Numbered from the stretch's first letter, positions 42,314 through 51,699 are shown. The stretch: DNA of 64,000 nt from Clostridiales bacterium (GCA_022508285.1 JAFLVN010000002.1:109644-173643); one strand, 5' to 3'. The notes: a model not told the origin generated them from the letters alone. Program-made: numbers and translations.

Positions 42314-43624
42314 TTGAAAGCAGTAAAAGGAAAATACTTCTTCGGCGGCGTGCACCCGAACGACAGAAAGTCGCTTGCCTGCGCTTCTCCGTTAGAGCGG
42401 ATGCCCGAGCCCGAAGTTGTAGCTATATCCACCTTACAATCGCTCGGTAAACCCGCAGTGCCCGTAGTTGAAATCGGGCAGGACGTCGTTTGCGGCGAAT
42501 TGATTGCAAAGGCGGACGGACCGATATCTTCAGACGTTTTTTCCAGCATTTGCGGAACGGTTGAGGATATTAGGGAAGAGGTTGCCGCAAGCGGCGCAAT
42601 AGAGAAGTTTATCGTTATCAAAAACAACGGCAAGACGGATAACGCACACTTCCCCCCCTTGTCCTCTCCCACTCCCGACGAGATTAAACAGAGAATTAAG
42701 GATACGGGCATTGTAGGCTTGGGCGGTGCGGGTTTCCCCACGGCGGTTAAGCTTTCGCCCAGAACGCCCGTGGATACGCTTATTTTAAACGGTGCGGAGT
42801 GCGAGCCCTACCTCACCTGCGACCACAGGCTAATGCTTGAAAAGACGGACGAAATTGTACGTGGCGCAAGATATATCGCCACTGCGCTCGGCGTTAAGAA
42901 CATAATAATCGGCATCGAGGCAAACAAGCCCGACTGTATTGCAAAGTTTGAGCCGTACGACGATATCAAGGTGGTTATCCTTAAAAAGAAATATCCGATG
43001 GGCGGCGAAAAGCAGCTTGTTTACGTTACCACGGGCAGGCGCATAGGGCTTCCGCCCAAGCTCCCCGCCGACAGCGGCGTGGTTGTTTCAAACGTTGCAA
43101 CGGCGTTTGCCGTGTGCGAAGCCGTTGAACTCGGCAAACAGCTCTACGAGAGAGTTTTAACCTTTTCTGGCGGTGCGGCCGCCAACCCCAAAAATCTGTG
43201 GGTTAAGCTCGGCACAAAGGTTGAGAATATAGTAAACTATTGCGGCGGCGCAAAGAAAAAGCCCAAAAAGATAATTCAGGGCGGACCGATGACGGGCGTT
43301 GCGCTCTCCAACTTTGAAGTGTACACCCATAAGGCTACGAGCGGCATACTGCTTCTGACTGACGCATGCGCTGCGGCGGAAAATCCCACACCCTGCTTAA
43401 ACTGCGGAAAGTGCGCCGATATCTGCCCCATGCACCTTATGCCGATGAACACCGAGTTCTACGCCCTGGCGGGAGACTACGAGTCGGCGGCAAAATACGG
43501 CGGCACGCTGGCTTGCATAGAATGCGGCGCATGCACGTATAACTGCCCCGCAAAGCGGCCGCTTATGCAGGCGATACGCAAGACCAAAGCAGAACTTAGA
43601 AAAATGGGAGGACCGAAAAAATGA
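42314..43624 (+). CDS. rnfC: Rnf complex subunit RnfC
   Basis: The 436-residue soluble NADH-contacting subunit of the Rnf complex, which couples ferredoxin:NAD electron transfer to Na+ or H+ pumping. It begins KGKYFFGGVHPNDRKS (GGVHP is typical). A flavin/NADH region GLGGAGFPTAVKL is followed by two [4Fe-4S] motifs, CLNCGKCADICP and CIECGACTYNCP. The start is TTG 42314 with GGAGG 6 nt upstream; the upstream TTG 42284 has none. First gene of rnfCDGEAB. It overlaps rnfD by 4 nt. Confidence 0.95.
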   Translation: MKAVKGKYFFGGVHPNDRKSLACASPLERMPEPEVVAISTLQSLGKPAVPVVEIGQDVVCGELIAKADGPISSDVFSSICGTVEDIREEVAASGAIEKFIVIKNNGKTDNAHFPPLSSPTPDEIKQRIKDTGIVGLGGAGFPTAVKLSPRTPVDTLILNGAECEPYLTCDHRLMLEKTDEIVRGARYIATALGVKNIIIGIEANKPDCIAKFEPYDDIKVVILKKKYPMGGEKQLVYVTTGRRIGLPPKLPADSGVVVSNVATAFAVCEAVELGKQLYERVLTFSGGAAANPKNLWVKLGTKVENIVNYCGGAKKKPKKIIQGGPMTGVALSNFEVYTHKATSGILLLTDACAAAENPTPCLNCGKCADICPMHLMPMNTEFYALAGDYESAAKYGGTLACIECGACTYNCPAKRPLMQAIRKTKAELRKMGGPKK

Positions 43625-44712
43625 TTGACGATACGAAACCGGTTGACAATACATATACGGTTGAAAATATTGTTGACAATACACTCGTAATTTCCACTCC
43701 TCCCCACGTAAGAAAAAAGAGAAATACCAAAGGCATAATGGGCGACGTGTGCATAGCGCTTGCGCCTGCGGCGATTGCCGGCATAGTATTCTTCGGATAT
43801 ATGGCTTTTATAATCGAGCTCGTTGCCGTGCTCGGTTGCGTTGCTACGGAATTCGTATACTTCTTTATAGCCAAAGGCGGTTTTGCAAATAAGTGTAAAA
43901 ACGCCAAAGCAACCTGCCTTGCGTGGTGGAAACAGTTTGACCTTACTTCCATTGTAACAGGACTTATTCTCGCACTCATTCTACCCGTAACCGTCAAGTG
44001 GTACGAAGTGCTGATTGGCAGTATATTTGCCATTGCCATAGTTAAAATGTTCTTCGGTGGCACGGGTAAAAACCTTGTGAACCCCGCGGCAACTGCGAGA
44101 GTACTTATGCTTTTGAGCTTCTCTATGACAGTATATGTTGCCGCCAACGTCGGAGCGGTGCTTGAAGGCGGAGAAGTACTTACGAGTGCAACAAACCTCA
44201 ACCACCTCTTAAACGAGAGCCACTTATCGCAACTCAGCGTACTTGATTTATTCCTCGGCACGGGCGTGAACGGATGTATAGGCGAAACAAGTGCGCTTGC
44301 AATACTTATCGGCTATATATACCTCTGTGTAAGAAAGGTTATAAAGTGGTGGCAGCCCCTTCTCTTGCTTGCGGTATTCGGATTCTGTGCAGTGCTCCTT
44401 TCGGGCTTCTACTTCGATAAGTATAAGTTTGATATAGGGCTGTTCTTGCCCCACGTTCTTTCGGGTGGCGCAGTATTTGCGGCAGTGTTCATGTTCACGG
44501 ACTACGTAACCTCGCCCAAGGGCGTTATAGGACAGCTTGTGTACTACATAGCCGGCGGTATTTTGCTTGCCCTCTTAAGATATCTCACGGGACTTGAGGT
44601 TGCCTCCTTCGTAATACTTATAATGAACATTCTTGTACCTTTAATTGACAGGTACTGCATAAGAAAGCCCTTCGGCTACGTAAAAGAAAAGAAACACAAG
44701 GAGGGCAAATAA
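43621..44712 (+). CDS. rnfD: Rnf complex subunit RnfD
   Basis: A 363-residue integral membrane subunit with about nine helices and a covalently bound FMN. The flavin-acceptor region is LTSATNLNHL near residue 190, with Thr in the expected place. A polar N-terminus of about 40 residues precedes the first helix. PKGVIGQLVYY and the last helices match the NqrB/RnfD family. The ATG overlaps the rnfC stop and rnfG follows directly with its own GGAGG. Confidence 0.94.
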   Translation: MIDDTKPVDNTYTVENIVDNTLVISTPPHVRKKRNTKGIMGDVCIALAPAAIAGIVFFGYMAFIIELVAVLGCVATEFVYFFIAKGGFANKCKNAKATCLAWWKQFDLTSIVTGLILALILPVTVKWYEVLIGSIFAIAIVKMFFGGTGKNLVNPAATARVLMLLSFSMTVYVAANVGAVLEGGEVLTSATNLNHLLNESHLSQLSVLDLFLGTGVNGCIGETSALAILIGYIYLCVRKVIKWWQPLLLLAVFGFCAVLLSGFYFDKYKFDIGLFLPHVLSGGAVFAAVFMFTDYVTSPKGVIGQLVYYIAGGILLALLRYLTGLEVASFVILIMNILVPLIDRYCIRKPFGYVKEKKHKEGK

Positions 44713-45324
44713 ATGACTGTTAAACAGTTTTTCAAGAGCAAGACGTTCAAGTGTATAGTTGTTCTATTGTCCATACTTCTTGTCTGCGGCATATTTCTCA
44801 CCGTAATGTACGGCTTCCTCGAGGTTTCCGCCGAAGAGAGATTTTCAAGAGCTGTCAAGAAGATTTACGGACATGACGTAGAAACCGTGGAAATCGAAAA
44901 TCTCAACGATTATACCACCAAGTTCAAATACTCTCAGGTTCTCAAAGCATACGAAGTTGTAGACGACGGAAACTACCTTATCAACGTAACGGGCAAAGAG
45001 GGCTTTGGCGGAAGCGTTACTTGCTGGATTGTAGTTGAAATGAGCGAGGACGGAAGCGCAATTGAGGGGATTATGAAGATAGTCATCGAAAAAGCCCCCG
45101 GGGAGTCCTACATAAGCAAGATAAGCCAGAGCCACCTCGACCAGCTTGCAAAAAAGGCCGAGTACGGCAAGGAACTTATGGGTGGATTTATTCACAACAG
45201 CACGACAAAACACGACGAAGATGACTACGTTAAAACGGGAGCTTCCTACTCCATGCGGGCAATATCCAACGCCGTGAACGGCGCAATGGATTTCGTTGCG
45301 GAATATATAGGGGGTAATGCGTAA
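44713..45324 (+). CDS. rnfG: Rnf complex subunit RnfG, Ser at the flavin-acceptor site
   Basis: A 203-residue subunit with one N-terminal helix (about 13-35) and an extracytoplasmic FMN-binding domain. The canonical acceptor motif SGAT, where ApbE attaches FMN to Thr, here reads TGAS (residues 175-178) in YVKTGASYSMRAISNAVN, so the acceptor is Ser or the site is lost. The downstream RAISNAVN helix is conserved. GGAGG precedes ATG 44713. It overlaps rnfE by one base. An apbE gene is present close by, arguing that flavinylation still occurs in this complex. Confidence 0.92.
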   Translation: MTVKQFFKSKTFKCIVVLLSILLVCGIFLTVMYGFLEVSAEERFSRAVKKIYGHDVETVEIENLNDYTTKFKYSQVLKAYEVVDDGNYLINVTGKEGFGGSVTCWIVVEMSEDGSAIEGIMKIVIEKAPGESYISKISQSHLDQLAKKAEYGKELMGGFIHNSTTKHDEDDYVKTGASYSMRAISNAVNGAMDFVAEYIGGNA

Positions 45325-45974
45325 TGAACAAGTATAAGAGAATTACCTTAGACGGACTTATCTTCCAAAACCCCACCCTTATGTTAGTGCTCGGCACATG
45401 CCCCACCCTCGGACTTATCTCCTCGGCATCGAGCGCCGCAGGCATGGGACTTACCGTAGTTGTTATTTTAACTCTTTCAAACATTATTATTTCGGCACTC
45501 AAAAAAGTTATTCCCAACGAGGTAAGAATACCCTGCTATATAGTAATTATAGCAACCCTCGTTACCTTTGCGAGAATGCTGCTCGAAAAATTTGTACCCG
45601 ATTTGTACGACAGCCTCGGCGGTTTCCTTGCTCTGATAGTAGTAAACTGTATAATCCTCGGCAGAGCCGAAGCGTTTGCAAACAAGCACACTATTATAGA
45701 GTCGGCCGTAGACGGAATTGCAAACGGTCTCGGATTTACCTGTGCACTCACCGTTATGGGTATTGTGTGCGAGTTCCTCGGCAACGGCTCTATCTTCGGA
45801 TTACAGATTATGAGTTTCAGCATAGGCATATTCTCAATGCCCGCAGGTTCGTTTATGATATACGGCATAAGCATTGCGCTGTTTACTTACATAATTAACC
45901 TGTTCGAGCAGAAAAAGCGTGTTAAGGAGAATCAGCTTGTGCGTGAAAATCTTCTCAACAAGGAGGCTGCGTAA
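45324..45974 (+). CDS. rnfE: Rnf complex subunit RnfE
   Basis: A 216-residue membrane subunit with six helices, homologous to RnfA and NqrD. Typical features are the start KRITLDGLIFQNPTLMLVLGTCPTLG, with a conserved Cys that helps hold the membrane-embedded iron-sulfur centre between RnfA and RnfE, and NCIILGRAEAFA with the second Cys. The ATG overlaps the rnfG stop and the stop overlaps the rnfA ATG, so translation is coupled. Confidence 0.95.
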   Translation: MNKYKRITLDGLIFQNPTLMLVLGTCPTLGLISSASSAAGMGLTVVVILTLSNIIISALKKVIPNEVRIPCYIVIIATLVTFARMLLEKFVPDLYDSLGGFLALIVVNCIILGRAEAFANKHTIIESAVDGIANGLGFTCALTVMGIVCEFLGNGSIFGLQIMSFSIGIFSMPAGSFMIYGISIALFTYIINLFEQKKRVKENQLVRENLLNKEAA

Positions 45975-46576
45975 TGGGTACTGTGATTGCAATTATTCTT
46001 GCGGCGGTTTTGACAAATAACTTTATTACCGTAAAGACGTACGGCATCTGCCCCTTCCTCGGCGTTTCCAAAAAGACTTCGTCCGCAGCGGGCATGGGTA
46101 TTGCCGTAACTCTCGTTATGGTGCTTGCAACCCTCGTAACTTATCCCGTATACGAATACGTAATGGTGCCGCTCAATATCGGTTTCCTTGAAATTATCTT
46201 CTTTATCTTTATAATAGCTTCGCTCGTGCAGATGCTTGAAATGATAATAAAGAAAATTTCACCCTCCCTCTACAACTCGATGGGTATATACCTGCCCTTA
46301 ATTACCACGAACTGCGCCGTGCTCGGCGTTACCGAGCTTGTAATCGGCGATATGGAAGCATACCTCGGCGGTGCGGCAATGAATATGGGCTGGGCGGTTT
46401 TATACTCACTGTTCGCAGGTTTAGGCTTTACCCTCGTTATGATTTTAATGAGCGGTATGAGAGAGAGAATTAACTACTACAAAACGCCCAAGGCGCTTGC
46501 CGGCTTCCCCACCGCTATGATTACGGCAAGTTTTATATGTATGGCGTTTATGGTATTTACCTTTATTTCGATATAA
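45974..46576 (+). CDS. rnfA: Rnf complex subunit RnfA
   Basis: A 200-residue membrane subunit with six helices, the inverted-topology partner of RnfE. The conserved segments are NNFITVKTYGICPFLGVSKK and TTNCAVLGVTELV, each with the Cys that coordinates the shared iron-sulfur centre. Length is typical. It overlaps rnfE by one base and precedes rnfB by 12 bp (AGGAGG ribosome binding site). Confidence 0.95.
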   Translation: MGTVIAIILAAVLTNNFITVKTYGICPFLGVSKKTSSAAGMGIAVTLVMVLATLVTYPVYEYVMVPLNIGFLEIIFFIFIIASLVQMLEMIIKKISPSLYNSMGIYLPLITTNCAVLGVTELVIGDMEAYLGGAAMNMGWAVLYSLFAGLGFTLVMILMSGMRERINYYKTPKALAGFPTAMITASFICMAFMVFTFISI

Positions 46577-46588
46577 GGAGGAGAAGAT

Positions 46589-47449
46589 ATGAATTTACTT
46601 GCATTTACTTCTCAAACCTGGATTTCGGTTGGCATCGTTGCCGGAATATTTGCCGGCTCTGCCGCTTTAATAGCTATACTTATTTTAGTGGTCGGCAAGG
46701 TGTTCAAGGTTGACGTTGACGAAAAGGTTACAAAAATTCTTGAAAATCTTGCGGGTGCAAACTGCGGCGGCTGCGGCTGCTCGGGCTGTGCGGGCTTTGC
46801 TTCAAAGCTTGTTTCGGGCGAGGGGTCGCTTGGCGACTGCCACGTAACCTCACCCGAAAAGAAAGCGGAAATCGCCGCTCTGCTCGGCGTTGAAATGACT
46901 AAAGAAGAGCGCACCGTGGCTGTAGTCAAGTGCCGCGGCAGCCTCGACAACTGCGGTTTAAAGTTCGAGTACGTCGGCGTACCCACCTGCTCGTCAAATA
47001 TTACACTGCTCGGCGGCAACAGGCTGTGCGCAACCTCCTGCCTCGGCGACGGCGACTGTGTGGAGGCTTGCCCCGAGAATGCAATAGAGCTTAAAAACAG
47101 GCTGTCGCATGTAAATCCCGACAAGTGCATAAGCTGCGGAGCTTGCATATCCGCATGCCCAAAAAACCTTATAGAGCGCATACCGGCAACGGCACAGGTG
47201 TACGTGGCTTGCTCGTCGCACTGCAAGGGCAAGGAAGTTATGAACAGCTGTAAGGGTGGCTGTATCGCCTGCGGCTTATGTGCAAAGAGCTGTCCCCGCG
47301 GAGCGATAACCATGCAGGATAATCTGCCTGTATTCGATTATTCAAAGTGCACGGGCTGTATGATTTGCGTACACAAGTGTCCGAGAAAGATTATCTTAAA
47401 ACACAATACATACAGTAAGATATACGAGCCCGACACTGCGGCTAAATAA
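46589..47449 (+). CDS. rnfB: Rnf complex subunit RnfB
   Basis: A 286-residue ferredoxin-accepting subunit with an N-terminal helix (residues 10-35). A [4Fe-4S] domain NCGGCGCSGCAGFA is followed by ferredoxin-like motifs CISCGACISACP, CIACGLCAKSCP and CTGCMICVHKCP plus CLGDGDCVEACP. The number of clusters is in the usual clostridial range. It is the last gene of the operon and ends at the hairpin at 47459. Confidence 0.95.
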   Translation: MNLLAFTSQTWISVGIVAGIFAGSAALIAILILVVGKVFKVDVDEKVTKILENLAGANCGGCGCSGCAGFASKLVSGEGSLGDCHVTSPEKKAEIAALLGVEMTKEERTVAVVKCRGSLDNCGLKFEYVGVPTCSSNITLLGGNRLCATSCLGDGDCVEACPENAIELKNRLSHVNPDKCISCGACISACPKNLIERIPATAQVYVACSSHCKGKEVMNSCKGGCIACGLCAKSCPRGAITMQDNLPVFDYSKCTGCMICVHKCPRKIILKHNTYSKIYEPDTAAK

Positions 47450-47458
47450 CGTTAAATT

Positions 47459-47492
47459 AAAAGCGCTGCTTGCGTATGCAAGTAGCGCTTTT
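47459..47492. terminator. rnf operon terminator
   Basis: Stem AAAAGCGCTGCTTGC / GCAAGTAGCGCTTTT (one G-U pair), loop GTAT, followed by T residues. It lies between rnfB and a convergent NusG-II gene. Confidence 0.9.
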
Positions 47493-47499
47493 TTATTTG

Positions 47500-47994
47500 T
47501 TATATTAATTGATTTCCGCCGTCGTCCTCCACTTCAAAGTTAAAAGGAATTATCCGTAGCCTGTGCGGAGAACAGAATATAATTCCGTTATTGTCCTTAA
47601 TTGCGGGCGTATAAACGCAGTCGTGGCTTGAGCAGTCGGCTTCAATAACACGAACCGAGCGGGCAGACTGATTTATTTCAATTATATTGTATGCCTCTCC
47701 ACCCGTGCGCACTTTAACGGTAAATACGCTGCCTGAAATACTTTCCGGCGCTTCTACCGAGCCGTCCTTTGCAATTACTTCAAGTCCGCTTAAACCGCCT
47801 TTATTGAAGTTGTAAGACATTACTGCCGTATTATTTACATACACCTGTACACCCTGAAAGGGGTCTTTGTTGCGGGTGGCGAATATTGCAATAAATAGTG
47901 CGGCGACAAGTAATAATATTACGCCGTACACCATGAGGTCGGGCAGTTTGAAACCCTTTTCCGTCTTTACGATTTCAACCTTTTTAAGCGACAT
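47500..47994 (-). CDS. NusG domain II-containing protein
   Basis: A 164-residue protein with one N-terminal helix (about 20-40) and an extracytoplasmic NusG-II domain. The family signature is visible as EADCSSHDCVYT and FCSPHRLRI, with three Cys and two His that could bind metal or flavin. Family members are regularly encoded next to rnf and apbE, suggesting a role in flavin or redox handling outside the membrane; this is genome-context inference. It overlaps the end of apbE by 11 nt and is convergent with the rnf operon. Confidence 0.85.
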   Translation of the reverse strand: MSLKKVEIVKTEKGFKLPDLMVYGVILLLVAALFIAIFATRNKDPFQGVQVYVNNTAVMSYNFNKGGLSGLEVIAKDGSVEAPESISGSVFTVKVRTGGEAYNIIEINQSARSVRVIEADCSSHDCVYTPAIKDNNGIIFCSPHRLRIIPFNFEVEDDGGNQLI

Positions 47995-49153
47995 TGCCGC
48001 CTCCGTAAGGTTTATATTTGTCGCTTGTCAGAGTATAGCTGCCGTCTTCCATATTATCGGTATAATAGTAATACTCATCGCCCGAAATAAATGTGAACGC
48101 CACACGGCGACCTTCAAGGCTTGCTATAAATTCGATAGCCTTATCCGCCCCCATTGCCATGATTGCCGTGGTATAGCCGTCATTCTCGGCGGCTGAACCG
48201 CCGATTACCGTCGCCGTCATAATCCCCGTATCCACAGGGCGGGCGGTGAAAGGATTAAATATATGGCTGTACCTTACGCCTTCTATTTCAAAATAATTTA
48301 CGTAGTCGCCGCTCGTGGAAACGCACTCGTTTTTGAGTTGAACGTCCGATATATAAGCTTCAAATTCACCGTCTGAGCGAGGGTCTGCAAAGCTGAATTT
48401 GAAGTTCCCGCCCCGATACGTTTTTGCGGAGAAGCTGCTTCCGCCAAAGTTAAAAATCGCCGAATCAAAGCCCTTTTTATCAAGGTGTTCGCCTACTCTG
48501 TCGGCGGCGTAGCCCTTGCCTATTCCACCCAAGTCTATTTTAAGACTCAGTTCCTCGCCGTCCACCTCTACTGTGGCATCGGGCTTAGTTACAAAGTAGC
48601 AGCCATCCCTTTCGTCAAGCTCCACTTCAGAAAAGTGTGAAGCCAGCTCGACATATTTATCGGTGACTCCCTTTTCGGGTAGCTCGTCCTCCGTTTTGGG
48701 GAAGTGAGCCGAGCTGTTAAAGCCGAACGCCTGAACGCCGTAGTACACGGCGGGGTTATAGTAGCCGTCTGTCTTATCGTAAACATCCTTTGCGATACTC
48801 AAAACTTCGTATGCAATTTTTGAAATTTCCAGCTCCCCGCCCGCCTCTGCGGCATTGAACCTCGACACGTCCGAGTTTTCATCGGTTGCGCTAATAGCCA
48901 TTTCGATATCCTCGAGAATATCGTAAACGCCGTCCGCAAGCTCTTTTATGCGGTTATTCTCCTTTTGGGAAGCAGTATTGCCGCCCTCGTATACTGTGAG
49001 GACGGCATCGGAATTCATACTGAAATATAAGGCTTGAGTGATATTTTCTCCGTAATAGATAGAATAACTTCTTAACCCTTCAGTAGAACAGCCGCAAATT
49101 ATCACGGCTGAAAATATTAAAATTGCACAAAGTGAACAAATAAGCTTTTTCAT
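47984..49153 (-). CDS. apbE: FAD:protein FMN transferase ApbE
   Basis: A 389-residue lipoprotein enzyme that transfers FMN from FAD to Thr (or Ser) of RnfD and RnfG outside the membrane. The signal peptide ends in VIICGC. Further motifs are DSDVSRFNAAEAGG near residue 100, the conserved DLGGIGKGYAADRV, INFGGSS and the Mg-binding Asp region DGYTTAIMAMG. Length is slightly above average. It overlaps NusG-II and follows lgt by 2 bp, so lgt-apbE-nusG-II forms one operon. Confidence 0.94.
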   Translation of the reverse strand: MKKLICSLCAILIFSAVIICGCSTEGLRSYSIYYGENITQALYFSMNSDAVLTVYEGGNTASQKENNRIKELADGVYDILEDIEMAISATDENSDVSRFNAAEAGGELEISKIAYEVLSIAKDVYDKTDGYYNPAVYYGVQAFGFNSSAHFPKTEDELPEKGVTDKYVELASHFSEVELDERDGCYFVTKPDATVEVDGEELSLKIDLGGIGKGYAADRVGEHLDKKGFDSAIFNFGGSSFSAKTYRGGNFKFSFADPRSDGEFEAYISDVQLKNECVSTSGDYVNYFEIEGVRYSHIFNPFTARPVDTGIMTATVIGGSAAENDGYTTAIMAMGADKAIEFIASLEGRRVAFTFISGDEYYYYTDNMEDGSYTLTSDKYKPYGGGNVA

Positions 49154-49155
49154 TC

Positions 49156-50055
49156 TTAAGCTTCTTCGGCAGGGGGCTCGGGTTGAGGCTCGGGTTCGGT
49201 TGCCGCTTTTTCTGCGCCCTCAAGCTCGGGGTGTTTCATTTGCTTTGCAAGCACGTACTTTTGCAGGAATATATAGCCCACGCCAAGGGGAATCATTACC
49301 AGCGACCAGAACTGCGACGGCGTAACAGAGCCTATAAACGAACCGCGGGCATCGTCGCGCAAATACTCGATTAAAAATCTCCATATACCGTAGGCAATCA
49401 GATATACTGCAAAATTATAGTTGAAACGGTATTTGAAGTACAAAAACGCCATAACCGCCGCAAGCACTAAAAGGAAAATCATCTCGAAAAGCTGTGTGGG
49501 AATAACTTTTTCGGGTCCGCCCGCACAGGCGATTCCGTACCAGGCGTCCGTCTCCATACCGTAGCAGCAACCGCCAAAGAAACAACCGAGGCGTCCGAAG
49601 GCGTGCGCAATGCAGATACCTATGGGTATAAAGGGCAGAGCGTCGGTAAGCGTTGCGTTCATGGGCTTTGTTAAAAACTTTATTTTCGTACGGGGGCGCA
49701 CAACGTACATATACAAAAAGTATACGCCGAGGAATCCGGCAACTCCGCCGATAAGTCCGCCTATAAATGTAATTCCGCTGCCGAGGTCGAAGCCTGCCGC
49801 AGGATTTTCAATGTAGTTATACGTCGCCTGAAAGAGCGCCGCCACCAAAAATCCGAAAGCCGTGGCGAATATTCCTATTAAAAGAATGGTATCGGACGAC
49901 GCCTCGTTGAACTTCTTTTTCCACATAGTGTAAAACAGAAAGCCAAAGCACAGTATAATTCCTACGGCTATACACAGTCCGTAGGGGTATATGCCGGGCG
50001 AACCAAGGCTGTGGTCGCTTGTAAAATAAATTAACGCTTCGGGATGCATTTTCAA
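49156..50055 (-). CDS. lgt: Prolipoprotein diacylglyceryl transferase
   Basis: A 299-residue membrane enzyme adding diacylglycerol to the lipobox Cys of prolipoproteins. About seven helices are seen. The Lgt signature region reads HAFGRLGCFFGGCCYG (usually GRxGNFxNxE) with the neighbouring YGIWRFLIEYLRDD, a pattern common in clostridial Lgt. A Pro/Glu-rich tail of about 25 residues is appended. First gene of lgt-apbE-nusG-II. The many lipoproteins in this window, including ApbE, are its substrates. Confidence 0.92.
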   Translation of the reverse strand: MKMHPEALIYFTSDHSLGSPGIYPYGLCIAVGIILCFGFLFYTMWKKKFNEASSDTILLIGIFATAFGFLVAALFQATYNYIENPAAGFDLGSGITFIGGLIGGVAGFLGVYFLYMYVVRPRTKIKFLTKPMNATLTDALPFIPIGICIAHAFGRLGCFFGGCCYGMETDAWYGIACAGGPEKVIPTQLFEMIFLLVLAAVMAFLYFKYRFNYNFAVYLIAYGIWRFLIEYLRDDARGSFIGSVTPSQFWSLVMIPLGVGYIFLQKYVLAKQMKHPELEGAEKAATEPEPQPEPPAEEA

Positions 50056-50144
50056 TCTCCCTTAAATTATTTATCTAACTATACATATTAATTATACACT
50101 CCGTGCGGTGCAAAGTCAAGCGGGTGTATGTGCCGGCAAACAAA

Positions 50145-50171
50145 AAAGCCGGACGGGCAACGTCCGGCTTT
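50145..50171 (-). terminator. Terminator of the SSB-like gene
   Basis: Stem AAAGCCGGACG / CGTCCGGCTTT, loop GGCAA, T run on the minus strand. Confidence 0.88.
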
Positions 50172-50198
50172 AATGATATTTTAGAATTAATAAACTTA

Positions 50199-50885
50199 TT
50201 ATTCGTTTATTTCGTAGGTTCTGGGGGTTGAATACAAGTCAAACTCCTCGTCTATGTCGAACTCCGAATCATCGTCGAACGCCGCAAGCTTGGATATAGA
50301 AACCTCGTACGCCGTCATGGTTACAAAGCTCTCGTCTGGCTGCTTTTTCTGATATTCCCTGCTCTGTATTCTGCCCGATAACGCTACCTTGTCGCCCACC
50401 GAAAGGTTTCTGACAAACCTTGCATTCCTGCCCCAGGCAATTGCGGGGATATAGTCTGATTTGTTGTAGCTGCGGTTTACTGCAATCAACAGGTCGGCAA
50501 TCTCCCTGTTGAAAGGGGTCGTGCGGTAGACGGGCGGCTTGCAGATATAGCCCGAAAGCACTATTGAGTTGGGATTTTTGCCCGGCTGAGTTTCCAAAAG
50601 CTCTCTTACGAATACCGTAAGCATAAGGCGGGATTTTCCGTTTTCGAGCTTGTTGTAGCTGCGGAACTGACCGAGCGCACAGATTGTGCCGCCTATCGTC
50701 ATTTCGGGCGTCATTATCCTCTCGGATACCGTTACGGGCAGTATGTCCGCCTGACCCGAAAGCCTTATCACCTTAACGTAAAACTCGTAAAACCCTTCGC
50801 CGTATACCTCGTGCGAGAACTTTGCTTCGGAGACGATTTCCCCGTACAGGTAGACCTTGTTGTTTTTCTCCGTGTTGTAATTCAT
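50199..50885 (-). CDS. SSB-like protein with two OB folds
   Basis: A 228-residue protein with two tandem single-stranded-DNA-binding OB folds. The first (about 1-105) includes NKVYLYGEIVSEAKFSHEVYGEGFYEF. The second (about 115-205) has SIVLSGYICKPPVYRTTPFN and SVGDKVALSGRIQSREYQ, a classic SSB pattern. The acidic C-terminus (DDDSEFDIDEEFD) resembles the SSB tail but lacks the final DDDIPF. ATG 50885 has GGAGG 5 nt upstream. It probably supplements the housekeeping SSB. It is downstream of the deacetylase gene on the same strand, possibly in one transcript. Confidence 0.85.
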   Translation of the reverse strand: MNYNTEKNNKVYLYGEIVSEAKFSHEVYGEGFYEFYVKVIRLSGQADILPVTVSERIMTPEMTIGGTICALGQFRSYNKLENGKSRLMLTVFVRELLETQPGKNPNSIVLSGYICKPPVYRTTPFNREIADLLIAVNRSYNKSDYIPAIAWGRNARFVRNLSVGDKVALSGRIQSREYQKKQPDESFVTMTAYEVSISKLAAFDDDSEFDIDEEFDLYSTPRTYEINE

Positions 50886-50934
50886 ATATGCCTCCAATAA
50901 ATGTATTTCTGTCAAAACTGTGATATGTATCGAG

Positions 50935-51699
50935 TTATTTTACGGGTTGCTGTCTGCCCGTACCGTCAATCGTGTAGTTTTCTCTGTAAATCAGTTCGCC
51001 CACGGGCACGAACGAATACCCTCTGTTTTTCAGCGTATCCAAAATTATGGGAACGGCTTCCGCCGTGTGCAGACCGTTGTTGTGCATGAGAATTATAGAG
51101 CCTTCTTTTACGCCGTTTATAACACGCATGGCTATATCGGTTGCGGACAAGTCTTTCCAGTCAAGGCTGTCAACGTCCCACTGAATTGTGTAGTAGCCGA
51201 GCTCAGAAGCGGTGCGAATTAGCTCATCATCGTAATCGCCGTAGGGCGCACGGAACAAGTCCACCTCTTTGCCGGTGATATTTTTTATCGCTTCGGAAGA
51301 AGAGTTCAGCTCGAGCTTTATCTCCTCTGCGTTCTGTTTGGACATATACGAGTGAGTTGCCGAGTGAGTGCCAATCTCGCAGCCCGACTCATCAATCTTC
51401 TTTACGAAGTCGGGATATTTCTCCGTCCAGAACTCCACCATAAAAAAGGTCGCCCTAACGTTTGACGCCTTGAGTGCTGTGAGGATAGAGTCGGTGTACT
51501 CAGTGCCCCAAGCACAGTCGAAGGTTATAGAAACTACCTTTTCCTCTCTTTCAACACTGTATATGGGCACAAGGCGTGGTGTTCCGTTGAAGTAGACTGC
51601 ATATGCACCCGTAAAGTGGACGGATATACATAAAACGATTGCCATCGCCAGCGCAATTGCGCCTGTTATTAATGATTTAAGTTTTATTACGCCGAACAA
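50935..51699 (-). CDS. Polysaccharide deacetylase, PdaB-like
   Basis: A 254-residue NodB-fold protein with an N-terminal signal anchor (about 8-30). Motif 1 reads SITFDCAWG, motif 2 THSATH (metal His pair), motif 3 RAPYGDYDD, motif 4 WDVDSLDW and motif 5 ILMHNN. The Cys-Ala-Trp in motif 1 instead of Asp-Asp-Gly matches the sporulation PdaB/YlxY subgroup, in which deacetylase activity is uncertain. It probably acts on peptidoglycan. Start TTG 51699 has GGAG 7 nt upstream. Related genes are linked to spore cortex formation. Confidence 0.88.
   Translation of the reverse strand: MFGVIKLKSLITGAIALAMAIVLCISVHFTGAYAVYFNGTPRLVPIYSVEREEKVVSITFDCAWGTEYTDSILTALKASNVRATFFMVEFWTEKYPDFVKKIDESGCEIGTHSATHSYMSKQNAEEIKLELNSSSEAIKNITGKEVDLFRAPYGDYDDELIRTASELGYYTIQWDVDSLDWKDLSATDIAMRVINGVKEGSIILMHNNGLHTAEAVPIILDTLKNRGYSFVPVGELIYRENYTIDGTGRQQPVK

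Noticed and set aside
46612..47313. 233-aa minus-strand open frame opposite rnfB
   Set aside because: The opposite strand encodes a canonical RnfB; the frame is a shadow of its Cys/Gly-rich codons.
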